A stretch of DNA of 52,104 bases from an uncultured Kiritimatiellota bacterium. Its GTDB lineage: Bacteria > Verrucomicrobiota > Kiritimatiellia > RFP12 > UBA1067. Location of the stretch: assembly GCA_934675625.1 (NCBI GenBank), contig CAKURH010000011.1:1-52104 (forward strand), read 5' to 3'. The stretch's first letter is position 1. Each line of letters starts with the position of its first letter. The translations under genes were made by a program, and so were the position numbers. This document shows, in pieces, positions 1 through 7,281 of the stretch. The notes below the pieces were generated by a model that was not told the DNA's origin, did not search any database, and was given only the letters and a program-made list of their open reading frames with translations.

Positions 1-427
1 GCGTATATTATAGTATATGCGTATGCGAAAATCAAGCGGGAAATGTGGGGTGGCTGCATAAATATCTCGGTGCACCCACAAGGAACGTCACGAGGATATA
101 CCTCTTTACAGGCACTACACGCCCGAAGACTTCCCGAAGATCGTGAACTACGACGCGATCTTCATTTCAAAGACAGAGGATATCCCATGCGACTTCGACG
201 GCGAAATGGGCGTGCCGATCACGTTCATGGACAGATACAATCCCGCGCAGTTCGAGATTGTCGGCAGCAGCCTTGAATTAGCGGACATGAACATAATCCG
301 CAAGTTGCAAGGGAAGGCGGGCGGCGGGCCTCGGTTCTACATCGAGGAGAACGGCGAACTCAAACGAAAGTTCGAGCGCATCGTCATCCGCCGCCGAAAA
401 GACGTAGACATGGCCTGCCGCGCCTAA
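1..427 (+). pseudogene. EcoRI-type adenine-specific DNA methyltransferase, C-terminal remnant
   Basis: The frame open from 62 to 427 reads through HKERHEDIPLYRHYTPEDFP, then NYDAIF, DIPCDFDGEMGVPITFMDRY and NPAQFEIVG. This matches the C-terminal third of EcoRI-family adenine methyltransferases, which modify adenine in a restriction site. The family has about 300 or more residues and its catalytic motif lies upstream. Here the matching frame is closed by a stop at 59-61, while a different frame just upstream still resembles the protein (GNVGW), so a frameshift near 60-90 is likely. The N-terminal part is outside the window or lost. The protein is probably inactive. Its neighbour is a DUF262-HNH nuclease, so this may be a decayed restriction locus. 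Confidence 0.65.
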
Positions 428-526
428 CGCGGAGGAAACGGAGGATGGAAGACGCGGAGACGCGATTGAGGCTCACAATCTCCGTGCCTCCGCCTCTCCG
501 CTCCCTCCGCGTTCAGCGAAAGCAAC
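426..526. repeat. Palindromic 'cggag/ctccg' repeat element, intergenic copy
   Basis: The left arm begins AACGCGGAGG and the right arm ends CCTCCGCGTT. The centre is an exact stem, GATTG at 464-468 against CAATC at 476-480. The right half contains CTCCGTGCCTC, and the element ends in CAGCGAAAGCAAC. Both strings recur in the elements inside the gene at 2218-5484. It lies between the methyltransferase remnant and the DUF262-HNH gene. Confidence 0.7.
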
Positions 527-575
527 AATCGTTCAGAGACAGCAACAAAACCACAAACCACCAAGGAACGGCAAG

Positions 576-1679
576 ATGAAAATTGAGATGCATGACGTGA
601 CGATACGCGAGCTGGTCGACGGCTACCGCGACGAGGGGGACGACGGCGTGTTCGGCTACGGCGGACGCCTCGACATCCGTCCGCCCTACCAGCGCGAGTT
701 CGTCTACGACGAGAGGGACCGCGTGGCCGTCGTCGACTCAATCATGAACGGATTTCCGCTCAACGTGATGTACTGGGTCGAGCGCGCGGACGGCGGCTAC
801 GAGGTGATGGACGGGCAGCAGCGCACGGTCTCCATCGGCCAGTTCTTCTGCGGCGACTTCTCCTACGACATGCGCTACTTCCACAACTTCGGGCCGGAGG
901 AGCGCGAGCGGTTCCTCGGCTACCGACTCAAGGTCTACTTCTGCAGCGGGACGAACGAGGAGAAGATCCGCTGGTTCGAGCGCATCAACATCGCGGGCAA
1001 AGACCTGTCGCGGCAGGAGATCCGCAACGCCGTCTACCACGGCCCGTGGGTGATGGACGCCAAGCGGTGGTTCTCGAAGAGGAACGCCCCCGCGCGGAAG
1101 GTCGCGCGGAACTACGTCGCCGCCGAGTTCGACCGGCAGGGCTGCCTGGAGACGGCCATCCGGTGGTACGTCGGGCAGAAGTCTGACGAGGCCGTGCGCG
1201 AGTTCATGGCCCTCCACCAGAACGACCCAGACGCGAGCGAGCTGTGGAGCCACTTCAGCGCCGTCGTCACGTGGATCGAGGCCAAGTTCAGGCACACGTC
1301 CGACCGCGTGAGGATCCTGAAGGGCCTCGACTGGGGCGCACTCTACGCGAAGTACGGCAAGGCGAAGCTGGACGTCGCGAAGATCGAGGAGCGGACGCGG
1401 CAGCTGCTCATGGACGACGAGGTGGAGAGCAAGAAAGGCATCATCCCCTATCTGCTGACGGGCGAGGAGAAGCACCTTCACCTGCGCGGCTTCTCCGACG
1501 CGCAGAGGCTCAAGATGTACGAGCGGCAGGGCGGGGTCTGTCCCCTCTGCGGAAGGAGGTTCGCGCTGGAGGAGATGCACGCCGACCACGTGAAGCCCTG
1601 GTGCAGGGGCGGGCAGACGACGCTGGAGAACGGGCAGATGCTCTGCCACGACTGCAACTGGACGAAGGGGAAGAAATGA
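576..1679 (+). CDS. DUF262 domain protein with C-terminal HNH nuclease
   Basis: The 367-residue protein has an N-terminal DUF262 domain with PPYQREFVY at about 36-44 and DGQQR at 79-83. It ends in an HNH/McrA-type zinc nuclease: CPLC at 322-325, HADH at 335-338, then EN and CHDC at 357-360. DUF262 is the ParB-like NTP-binding fold found in GmrS/GmrD-type modification-dependent restriction enzymes and other phage-defence proteins; DUF262-HNH fusions are common. The likely role is nucleotide-dependent cleavage of foreign or modified DNA in the cytoplasm, which is inference from the family. A purine-rich AAGGAACGG stretch precedes the ATG. It sits beside a methyltransferase remnant and appears intact. 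Confidence 0.85.
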   Translation: MKIEMHDVTIRELVDGYRDEGDDGVFGYGGRLDIRPPYQREFVYDERDRVAVVDSIMNGFPLNVMYWVERADGGYEVMDGQQRTVSIGQFFCGDFSYDMRYFHNFGPEERERFLGYRLKVYFCSGTNEEKIRWFERINIAGKDLSRQEIRNAVYHGPWVMDAKRWFSKRNAPARKVARNYVAAEFDRQGCLETAIRWYVGQKSDEAVREFMALHQNDPDASELWSHFSAVVTWIEAKFRHTSDRVRILKGLDWGALYAKYGKAKLDVAKIEERTRQLLMDDEVESKKGIIPYLLTGEEKHLHLRGFSDAQRLKMYERQGGVCPLCGRRFALEEMHADHVKPWCRGGQTTLENGQMLCHDCNWTKGKK

Positions 1680-1722
1680 CAAACTTGATGACATGGCAGT
1701 CCGGGCGGCTTGTTCGGAACTT

Positions 1723-1731
1723 TGGTATAAT
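1723..1731 (+). promoter_or_regulatory. Extended -10 promoter TGGTATAAT
   Basis: TGGTATAAT ends 7 nt before the ATG at 1739, so transcription would start at or within a base or two of the start codon, giving a leaderless message. No -35 at normal spacing is evident. The same nine bases occur in front of several other genes in the window. Confidence 0.6.
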
Positions 1732-1738
1732 TCATCTC

Positions 1739-2218
1739 ATGAAGGTTCTTTCGGCACTTCTCGTCTTTCCCCTATCGGCGCTTGGCGTGGTCGTCCAGCC
1801 GCTGCCGTTTGACGATGCCGCCCTTTCGGAGGCGTCCACGAACATTCCGTTTGCGGTCGACTTCGGGGCGATGAGCCGCATCGAGTTCACGCTTGCGCTC
1901 GACGCCTCGCCGACAAACTGCGTCGAGGTGGCGATTGGGACGGACGCGAACGGGGACGGCGTTCTCGGACTTGACGAAGACGACCTGTCCTTTGGCTTTG
2001 ACTGCGGCAGATGGTTCGGCTTCGCGACGACGGCAGACTGCCAGACGGAAGAGGACGTTCCGACAGATGGGCAAGCAGAACGAACTTTCGTCCTGAAGCG
2101 TTCGAAGATGGACGCGACGTGGAATCTCGTCCGCGTCACGCGGCGGGGAGCCGCCAAGGCCGACGAGGTCGTTCTCGTCGAGGGCAGGCGTCCGGGTGTC
2201 GTCGTGGAGATTCGGTGA
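1739..2218 (+). CDS. Small secreted protein with EF-hand-like loop
   Basis: This 159-residue protein was not assigned to a named family. The ATG at 1739 was chosen because an extended -10 box ends seven bases upstream and a signal peptide (MKVLSALLVFPLSALG) follows at once. The mature part contains DANGDGVLGLDEDD, which resembles an EF-hand or dockerin-type calcium loop, within a predicted beta-rich domain. The stop codon overlaps the ATG of the next gene (TGATG), so the two are translationally coupled. The product is probably exported and works with the large downstream protein, but no function can be given. Part of the open frame extends further upstream through the DUF262-HNH gene; that extension is not coding. 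Confidence 0.65.
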   Translation: MKVLSALLVFPLSALGVVVQPLPFDDAALSEASTNIPFAVDFGAMSRIEFTLALDASPTNCVEVAIGTDANGDGVLGLDEDDLSFGFDCGRWFGFATTADCQTEEDVPTDGQAERTFVLKRSKMDATWNLVRVTRRGAAKADEVVLVEGRRPGVVVEIR

Positions 2219-5200
2219 TGGTCGCGCCAATCTTTCAAGAATCGGCATTTGTGTGGGCTTGTGTGACCCTCGCGGGCGGTTGCCTCGCCGTGGCGGTTGC
2301 CGTGCGGACAAGGCATTTTCTGCACGAATTGTCTGAACAGTTCATCAGGTTGCCGCCGTCCGGCAAGGCTGTGTTTGTGGCAGCGGTCGTTGTCGCGACG
2401 GTCTTCGCGCAGAAGCCGACGAACGTGTCCACGAACCAACCTGAATCGGCGCGAGCCGAGGAGGGGGTGTCTGCGACGCTTGCTGAAGGGATGCCTACGG
2501 CGTCTGACACATGCGCCGAAGAAACGCAAGGCGTTTCGGAGGGAAGGTCGCAAAGCGACAGTGAGCACAGTGAACTGCCCGCAAGGGCCCGCGAGGAAAC
2601 GGAGGGAGGAAGACACGGAGAAGGTTTTGAGGGTGGTGACCCAACTGTCGCGTCTACGACACCTGCCAACTCTCCGTGCCTCTCAAACTCCGTCACCTCC
2701 GTGTTAAGCGTCGCAGACACCCCACCCCTCTCGTCCAACGATGTGGTGCGCGGCTACCGCCTCGAAATGGTGCGGACGAACGAGGCAATCTCCTACACGC
2801 GACCAACGAACGCGCGGCTCGTCGGCACGTGGCACCTCACTGACGCCTACAGGGGAAGAGCATGGGTGTTGCTGGGGGATGAAGGAAAAGGGAAGAGGGA
2901 AAAAGGAAGAAGTGCGGACGGTCAACTTCTTCCCTCTTCCCTCTTCCTTTTTCCTTTGGGCCCCCATGTCGTGACGTCGCTCTGGGCGCACACGTGGGGC
3001 AAGGCGCGTCCGCAGCTGCGGAACGCCTCGAACGAGATCTTTGTCATTGGCGCGCCGATGTTCGCGCGGCACGACCAATCCTACCTCTGGACGGCGGCAA
3101 CCGCGAACGGCTCGGTGCTGCTGACGTGGGAGAACTTCTTCCTGGGTAATCCGTATGAGAGAGAGGTAGCCACGGATTCACACGGATTAGCACAGATTGG
3201 GGATGGAAAGCCTACGGTGTTAAACACGGAGGGCATTGAGGAACGGAGGCACGGAGGCGGTCTTGATGGGGCTGTGGCAACTGTCGCATCCGCGACACCC
3301 ACCAACCCTCCGTGCCTCACAAACTCCGGCGTCTCGTGCCCGCTTGCGCGCCCTTCGGGTTCGCCTTCGGCGAAGGTTCCCTCCGAAACGCTTTGCGTTT
3401 CTGCGGCGCATGTGTTTAGCGAAAGCAACCCTCTCGTGGTTCATCCCCCAATAACCGCCCAGCTCGAACTCTTTCCGAACGGCGACTTTATCGCCCGCTC
3501 GAACAGTGTCGAGCGCGTCTACCGCCGCGTCAACCCCGACGACTGGGACGACGACGGCATCCCGAACGACGCGGACGACGCGCCGCTCGCCCCGGCTGAC
3601 GCGCCCCAGTTCGGCCCGCACCAGACGCTGCCGGAGGGCGCGAACGCGGACGCCTACTGCTGGGTCGATCTCGTCGTGCGACAGGCCAACGCCCAGGTGA
3701 CGTTCGCGGGCGACGGCGCGTCGAACCTCGCCGACCCCTCGTTCATCGCCGAGGCGGACGCGACGAACCGCGTCACGCTCCTCATCGGCAAGACGTACCG
3801 CGTGACGTGCCCGATGCCGTTCGAGGTCGCCGCCAAGTCGAGCGACGACATCGAGGACTCATGGGAGGAGGATCGGCGGGCGCTTTGGCTCCATTGGCCT
3901 GTCGCGATTCATTCACACGGAACGTCCGAGCAGAGAAGTGTTGCTCGCACGGAGATGCGGAGCCACGGAGCGGCAAGCACGGATTGGCACGGATTAACAC
4001 GGATAGGGAATGACCTGCTTTCGACGTTCGTGCAGACCTACGCGAAAACGTCGCGCCTTTTCACCATGCAAGTCATACCCTCTGGCCTTGGCGGGGCGTT
4101 CACGTGGACGAATGTCTGCTGCCGCATTTCGGGGAGCGACTACACGTTCTCGATCACGTGCGGCGACAGCTGCTCCTGCGGCGGCTGTTCCGCGACGGGC
4201 TACCTCGAATACGAGGGCTACCGGCTTCCGGCCTACGGCGGCTTCTGCGGCTGCAGCGGAAGCGTCGACCACCCCGGCGACGACCAAGACCCCGACAAGG
4301 ACCCACCCCTGCCGGGCGCGTCGGCGACGTTCTCGAAGCGTGTCGTCTTCTTCGAGGACGAGTACGAGAACGCGCCGGGCGAGACCGTCCCGTGGCGGTC
4401 GACCGAGACGGAGCTCGACTGCTGGGCCTACGGCGGCACGCGCGGCGGGCACGTCCGCATCGAGATTCAGGGCGCGGACGGCCTCGTGCAATACGGCGGG
4501 CGCCCCCTGCCGTTCGAGCAGGACTTGGAGCCGGGCGAGGAGGTCACGTTCAAGAACACCTACCGCGCCGTCAGTCCGAGCGGTGGCGAGGACGACATCG
4601 TCGTCACGGCGACGTTCACGGAAAACGAGACAGACTGGTCGCAGACGACCATCGACAAGGCGACGGCGGTCAAGGTGACTGTCAAGCCAAGAGTGCTGGC
4701 ACCGGAGAACGAAAGTCTTTCCCGACATAAGTTCGGCATTGGCGAAATCGTGGACTGCGAAAATCAGCCAAAGGTTGAATCAGTTCGCTGGAAAAGAAAC
4801 GGCGGGGGTACTCTCAAAGAATCAAATGGTTCTTATGAATACAGATGTCCTCTCTCTGCCGAGGTGAATGGCTTTGAAATCGCTGGTGAAGGTTGCAGTT
4901 ATGTCCCGCGAACAAGGGTTGTAGAGCCGCAAGGCGTACTTGCGCGAGATGCAGGATATACGACCGCACCGAAAATCCGTTCAGGACAGGCGGGGGGAAT
5001 TCTATTGACGATAGACTTGTATGTGTTGCCACTGGACGTTTCTTTCTCAGGGATTCGGATTGAAGAAATCCCAGACGTGGGGGGAAGTCACAGCGGGTAT
5101 TTCGCCGACACGTTTTTCATGTCCGAATGGTTTCATGGAGAAGACGAAGGGGCTGGCGACTGGCGTGAGGTGTATGGCAACAACAAGTTCCTGAACGACG

Positions 5201-5484
5201 AAGCTGGCTTCAAAAGGGCGTTGCCACAATTGGATTCAACAGGTTTTGTCTCGACAACAGGGACAAATGGATGGGCGAATGGCAACCTGACATGGGAAGT
5301 CCCTTGTGGTTGGGCAGATTCCAACGTCCAAAAAGGAGACGATCCAATTGGCACTTTTGCGAATGGCTCCCGGCAGGTCATGACAATTGACGCGCAAGGG
5401 AATGTCGAAGTGCAAAAACACGGCAATGCTGTCCGCCGTGAAATAAGCGGCGGCATCATCCTCAATGGAGTGCGGGTACAATGA
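2218..5484 (+). CDS. Large membrane-anchored Cys-rich protein interrupted by in-frame repeat elements
   Basis: This 1088-residue protein has no recognised function. The start is the ATG overlapping the preceding stop. Two hydrophobic helices lie at about 10-32 and 52-66 (GKAVFVAAVVVATVFA), so it is anchored in or passes the inner membrane. Recognisable pieces are a thrombospondin-3-like calcium segment (NPDDWDDDGIPNDADDAP, near 440-457), a Cys-rich patch (CGDSCSCGGC and GGFCGCSG, near 655-690) and beta-rich C-terminal domains. Between them are low-complexity stretches near residues 82-169, 222-247, 318-404 and 577-597. These coincide exactly with palindromic or tandem DNA repeats and so look like insertions read through in frame. 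The last 770 bases have lower GC. It ends in an ATGA overlap with the lipoprotein gene. Confidence 0.7.
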   Translation: MVAPIFQESAFVWACVTLAGGCLAVAVAVRTRHFLHELSEQFIRLPPSGKAVFVAAVVVATVFAQKPTNVSTNQPESARAEEGVSATLAEGMPTASDTCAEETQGVSEGRSQSDSEHSELPARAREETEGGRHGEGFEGGDPTVASTTPANSPCLSNSVTSVLSVADTPPLSSNDVVRGYRLEMVRTNEAISYTRPTNARLVGTWHLTDAYRGRAWVLLGDEGKGKREKGRSADGQLLPSSLFLFPLGPHVVTSLWAHTWGKARPQLRNASNEIFVIGAPMFARHDQSYLWTAATANGSVLLTWENFFLGNPYEREVATDSHGLAQIGDGKPTVLNTEGIEERRHGGGLDGAVATVASATPTNPPCLTNSGVSCPLARPSGSPSAKVPSETLCVSAAHVFSESNPLVVHPPITAQLELFPNGDFIARSNSVERVYRRVNPDDWDDDGIPNDADDAPLAPADAPQFGPHQTLPEGANADAYCWVDLVVRQANAQVTFAGDGASNLADPSFIAEADATNRVTLLIGKTYRVTCPMPFEVAAKSSDDIEDSWEEDRRALWLHWPVAIHSHGTSEQRSVARTEMRSHGAASTDWHGLTRIGNDLLSTFVQTYAKTSRLFTMQVIPSGLGGAFTWTNVCCRISGSDYTFSITCGDSCSCGGCSATGYLEYEGYRLPAYGGFCGCSGSVDHPGDDQDPDKDPPLPGASATFSKRVVFFEDEYENAPGETVPWRSTETELDCWAYGGTRGGHVRIEIQGADGLVQYGGRPLPFEQDLEPGEEVTFKNTYRAVSPSGGEDDIVVTATFTENETDWSQTTIDKATAVKVTVKPRVLAPENESLSRHKFGIGEIVDCENQPKVESVRWKRNGGGTLKESNGSYEYRCPLSAEVNGFEIAGEGCSYVPRTRVVEPQGVLARDAGYTTAPKIRSGQAGGILLTIDLYVLPLDVSFSGIRIEEIPDVGGSHSGYFADTFFMSEWFHGEDEGAGDWREVYGNNKFLNDEAGFKRALPQLDSTGFVSTTGTNGWANGNLTWEVPCGWADSNVQKGDDPIGTFANGSRQVMTIDAQGNVEVQKHGNAVRREISGGIILNGVRVQ
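2464..2723. repeat. In-frame nested palindromic element, about 260 bp
   Basis: The outer arms are an exact 18-bp inverted repeat: GGGGTGTCTGCGACGCTT at 2464-2481 and its complement at 2706-2723. Inside are smaller hairpin modules, for example AAACGCAAGGCGTTT near 2533 and GTCGCAAAGCGAC near 2558, and the CTCCGTGCCTC string shared with three other elements in the window. The whole element is open in the host gene's frame. Confidence 0.8.
2881..2957. repeat. In-frame purine/pyrimidine inverted repeat
   Basis: A 32-base purine-only arm at 2881-2912 pairs with a 32-base pyrimidine-only arm at 2926-2957. 28 of 32 positions match, around a 13-base loop. It adds about 26 codons to the host gene, translated as Lys/Gly/Glu-rich then Leu/Phe/Ser-rich sequence. 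Confidence 0.8.
3171..3200. repeat. Three tandem 10-mers of the CACGGATT family, in frame
   Basis: CACGGATTCA, CACGGATTAG and CACAGATTGG follow one another without a gap. Thirty bases add ten codons and keep the frame. A second triplet of the same family is at 3978-4007 in the same gene. Confidence 0.8.
3217..3429. repeat. In-frame palindromic element carrying inverted modules of the 2464-2723 element
   Basis: It contains CAACTGTCGC, CTCCGTGCCTC and CAAACTCCG in the same orientation as the element at 2464-2723. It also holds the module around 3390-3412 in reverse complement relative to that element near 2512-2550; TTTCGGAGGGAA there appears here as TTCCCTCCGAAA. Small hairpins such as TTCGCCTTCGGCGAA are embedded. 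The end TAGCGAAAGCAAC is nearly the same as the end of the intergenic copy at 426-526. It is open in the host frame. Confidence 0.75.
3948..4007. repeat. Composite of cacggag and CACGGATT tandem repeats, in frame
   Basis: CACGGAGATG and CACGGAG units at 3948-3970 are followed by three adjacent 10-mers at 3978-4007: CACGGATTGG, CACGGATTAA and CACGGATAGG. The unit is the same as at 3171-3200. The stretch is open in the host reading frame. Confidence 0.7.
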
Positions 5485-6209
5485 AACGAAGCATATTTGC
5501 AGTTGTTGTCCTTTGTGGTGCGTTGGGCTGCGAGAAAGGTCCGCCAACACAAGAGGAAAACGCCATCGCGACGGCGCGCGCCCTGATTGCAGCACTGGCA
5601 ACCAATGCGTCTGTTCGCGTAATCAGGGAAAGCGATGCGGTGCGGGAAATTCTCAAAGACGTGAAAGAAAGAAAGAAACGGGAGGCTCTACTTGCAGACT
5701 GGCGAGATGCGCTGAAAAGAATTCCCGTTGAGGGCTTGCGCCCGTCTCGCAGATATGCAGCCGTTCGTGAAGCCTGTCATATGCTCAACTGGGACTTGAT
5801 TGGTGCGATGTGGGATGTCGGATCTTCCTATGAAAAAACGTGGGACGCATATTTTGACACCATCGAATGGATAGATTGTCAGATAGCCGCAATGAAACCT
5901 GCAAAGCCAGCATCTGAAGGCACTTGGTCTTGGCGCGAAGAAAACGACAAGTGGGACGCCTACATAGGCTTGGTCGAATACCGCGAAAGCGTGATCGAGA
6001 ATCTTGAAATCGACCAATTCGACAAGGGGCGCCATCCAAACGATGTCGACAAGATGGGCACGATTCGGGCAAAGTTCGAGAAGCTGATCGGTCGTCCTGT
6101 CCGCAAGCGCGAAGACATCTCCCGCCTTGGCTTTTACGCGAAACAGGCGCGCGCACGTATACAGAAGGAACGGGACGCGGTGTTGAAGAAAGCGGCTTCG
6201 CGCGAGTGA
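5481..6209 (+). CDS. Predicted lipoprotein, unknown function
   Basis: The 242-residue protein begins with a lipoprotein signal (VVVLCGALGC, lipobox cysteine at residue 17), so the mature form should be acylated and held on a membrane. The rest is charged and helical, with Lys/Arg/Glu-rich stretches (KDVKERKKREALLADW, YAKQARARIQKERDAVLKK) that may form coiled coils. No known family was recognised. The ATG overlaps the stop of the preceding gene (ATGA), making it the third member of a coupled trio with the genes at 1739 and 2218. GC is lower than in the flanking GH genes. The three products may form one envelope-associated assembly, which is inference from coupling only. Confidence 0.7.
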   Translation: MKRSIFAVVVLCGALGCEKGPPTQEENAIATARALIAALATNASVRVIRESDAVREILKDVKERKKREALLADWRDALKRIPVEGLRPSRRYAAVREACHMLNWDLIGAMWDVGSSYEKTWDAYFDTIEWIDCQIAAMKPAKPASEGTWSWREENDKWDAYIGLVEYRESVIENLEIDQFDKGRHPNDVDKMGTIRAKFEKLIGRPVRKREDISRLGFYAKQARARIQKERDAVLKKAASRE

Positions 6210-6261
6210 GTCATTCCCTGTGTTGCGAAAAGGAACTGCTGGAGGCATCAAAAGGGAGGAC

Positions 6262-6580
6262 ATGAATCTCGCGCTGTTCTTCGAGGGGACTGGGCAGGGC
6301 GTTCGCGGCAAGCGGACGAACGTGTCGCTCGTCTACGAGGCGTGCATTGAAGACGGTGCGCAGAGGCGGCATCTTGAGGCGGGGCCGGGCGCGTATGTCG
6401 GCGCGCTTGTCCTCGGAAAGACGTCCGGCGTCGGTTGGCGCATGATCTTCGCCCGCGCGCGCCGGTGGTACGAGGCGCAAGTCGCGGCGACACCTTCCGG
6501 CACGACTCGCTCCGGCTCGTCTCGAACCTCTTCGGGCTTCTGCGTCCCGCACGCCGCCTCTTCCCGCCATCGATGCGACG
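6262..6580 (+). pseudogene. DUF2235-like (T6SS phospholipase/alpha-beta hydrolase) N-terminal fragment
   Basis: The first 75 or so codons read MNLALFFEGTGQGV, then TNVSLVYEAC and GPGAYVGALVLGKTSGVGWR. This follows the N-terminal pattern of DUF2235 proteins (the DGT-x-N and YY-x-GVGT regions), which include lipases. After about 6485 the reading becomes unlike any protein, and the GFSRGA nucleophile motif is not found in frame; another frame briefly reads GASRGD. Around 6590 the DNA becomes the tail of an opposite-strand gene. This looks like a truncated, frameshifted remnant. It follows the lipoprotein gene by about 50 bases. Confidence 0.45.
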
Positions 6581-6592
6581 GCACAAACATAC

Positions 6593-7240
6593 GTCGTCGA
6601 GGAAGACCGCCTGACCGTCCGCGACGGCGCCGGTGGCGGACGACTCCCATTTCGCCGTGCCGCCGCGCACGGCGAGCGTCCCCTCGGACGCGAAGAGCCG
6701 CGCCGCCGCATTCGTCGAGACGAACGTGCCGCCGCCGACCACCGCCACGGTCGCGAACTGCGTGAACGGCTGCTCCGTCAGCACGCGCGCGCCGCCGTGC
6801 TTGGTGAACGTGTTCGCCCCCGTGCCATGAATCGGCACGTTCAGCACCGGGCCGACGGGGTTGTTGGCGTTGTTCCCGTCCGCGTTCAGGAACGTGCGGT
6901 CGCCCGTCAGCGTCAGCGCGCCGCCGTTCGCACGCACGGTCGGCAAATCCTTGCCTTCGCCCGTCGTATAGAGCTGGACAAGGCCGAAGTCAAGGCCGTT
7001 CAACTTGACATCGCTCGTGAACGTGATGTTGCCGGCCATCTTGCCCGTAAAGTAGGCGACGCCGCCCTCGCCCGGCACACGGTCGCCTTCCCAGTAGCGA
7101 ATCGTTCCCCACGGATTCAGGTCGTAGATCCAGTCCGGCCAGTAGTAGCCGTCCGTCGCAGCCCCGCCGGACAGGCAGAGACCGAGTAGGCAGACGCCCG
7201 TCAAGCGCGCCCGCATCCGATTTTGCATTTGTTTTTTCAT
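6593..7240 (-). pseudogene. Autotransporter-associated beta-strand repeat protein, truncated
   Basis: The start at 7240 gives a signal peptide (ARLTGVCLLGLCLSGGAA) and a beta-helical secreted passenger with WPDWIYDLNPWG, TLTGDRTFLNADG, GTGANTFTKHGGARVLT and GGTFVSTNAAARLFA. These are hallmarks of PATR (passenger-associated transport repeat) proteins, which are usually 600-1500 residues long. At about residue 216 the sequence turns abruptly into Arg-rich out-of-frame translation, so only the N-terminal part survives. It lies 40 bases downstream of the GH78-like gene, probably in its transcript. The second, longer PATR gene is at 48.4-51.5 kb. Confidence 0.65.
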
Positions 7241-7281
7241 GTCTTTCTGGTAGGTTGACTTTTTTGGAAATTGAATCTGAT

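Noticed and set aside
1244..1738. Upstream extension of the small secreted protein's frame
   Set aside because: It runs through the DUF262-HNH gene in another frame and lacks protein character; the promoter and signal peptide place the start at 1739.
3171..4007. CRISPR array
   Set aside because: Units are contiguous 10-mers without spacers and lie in a coding frame.
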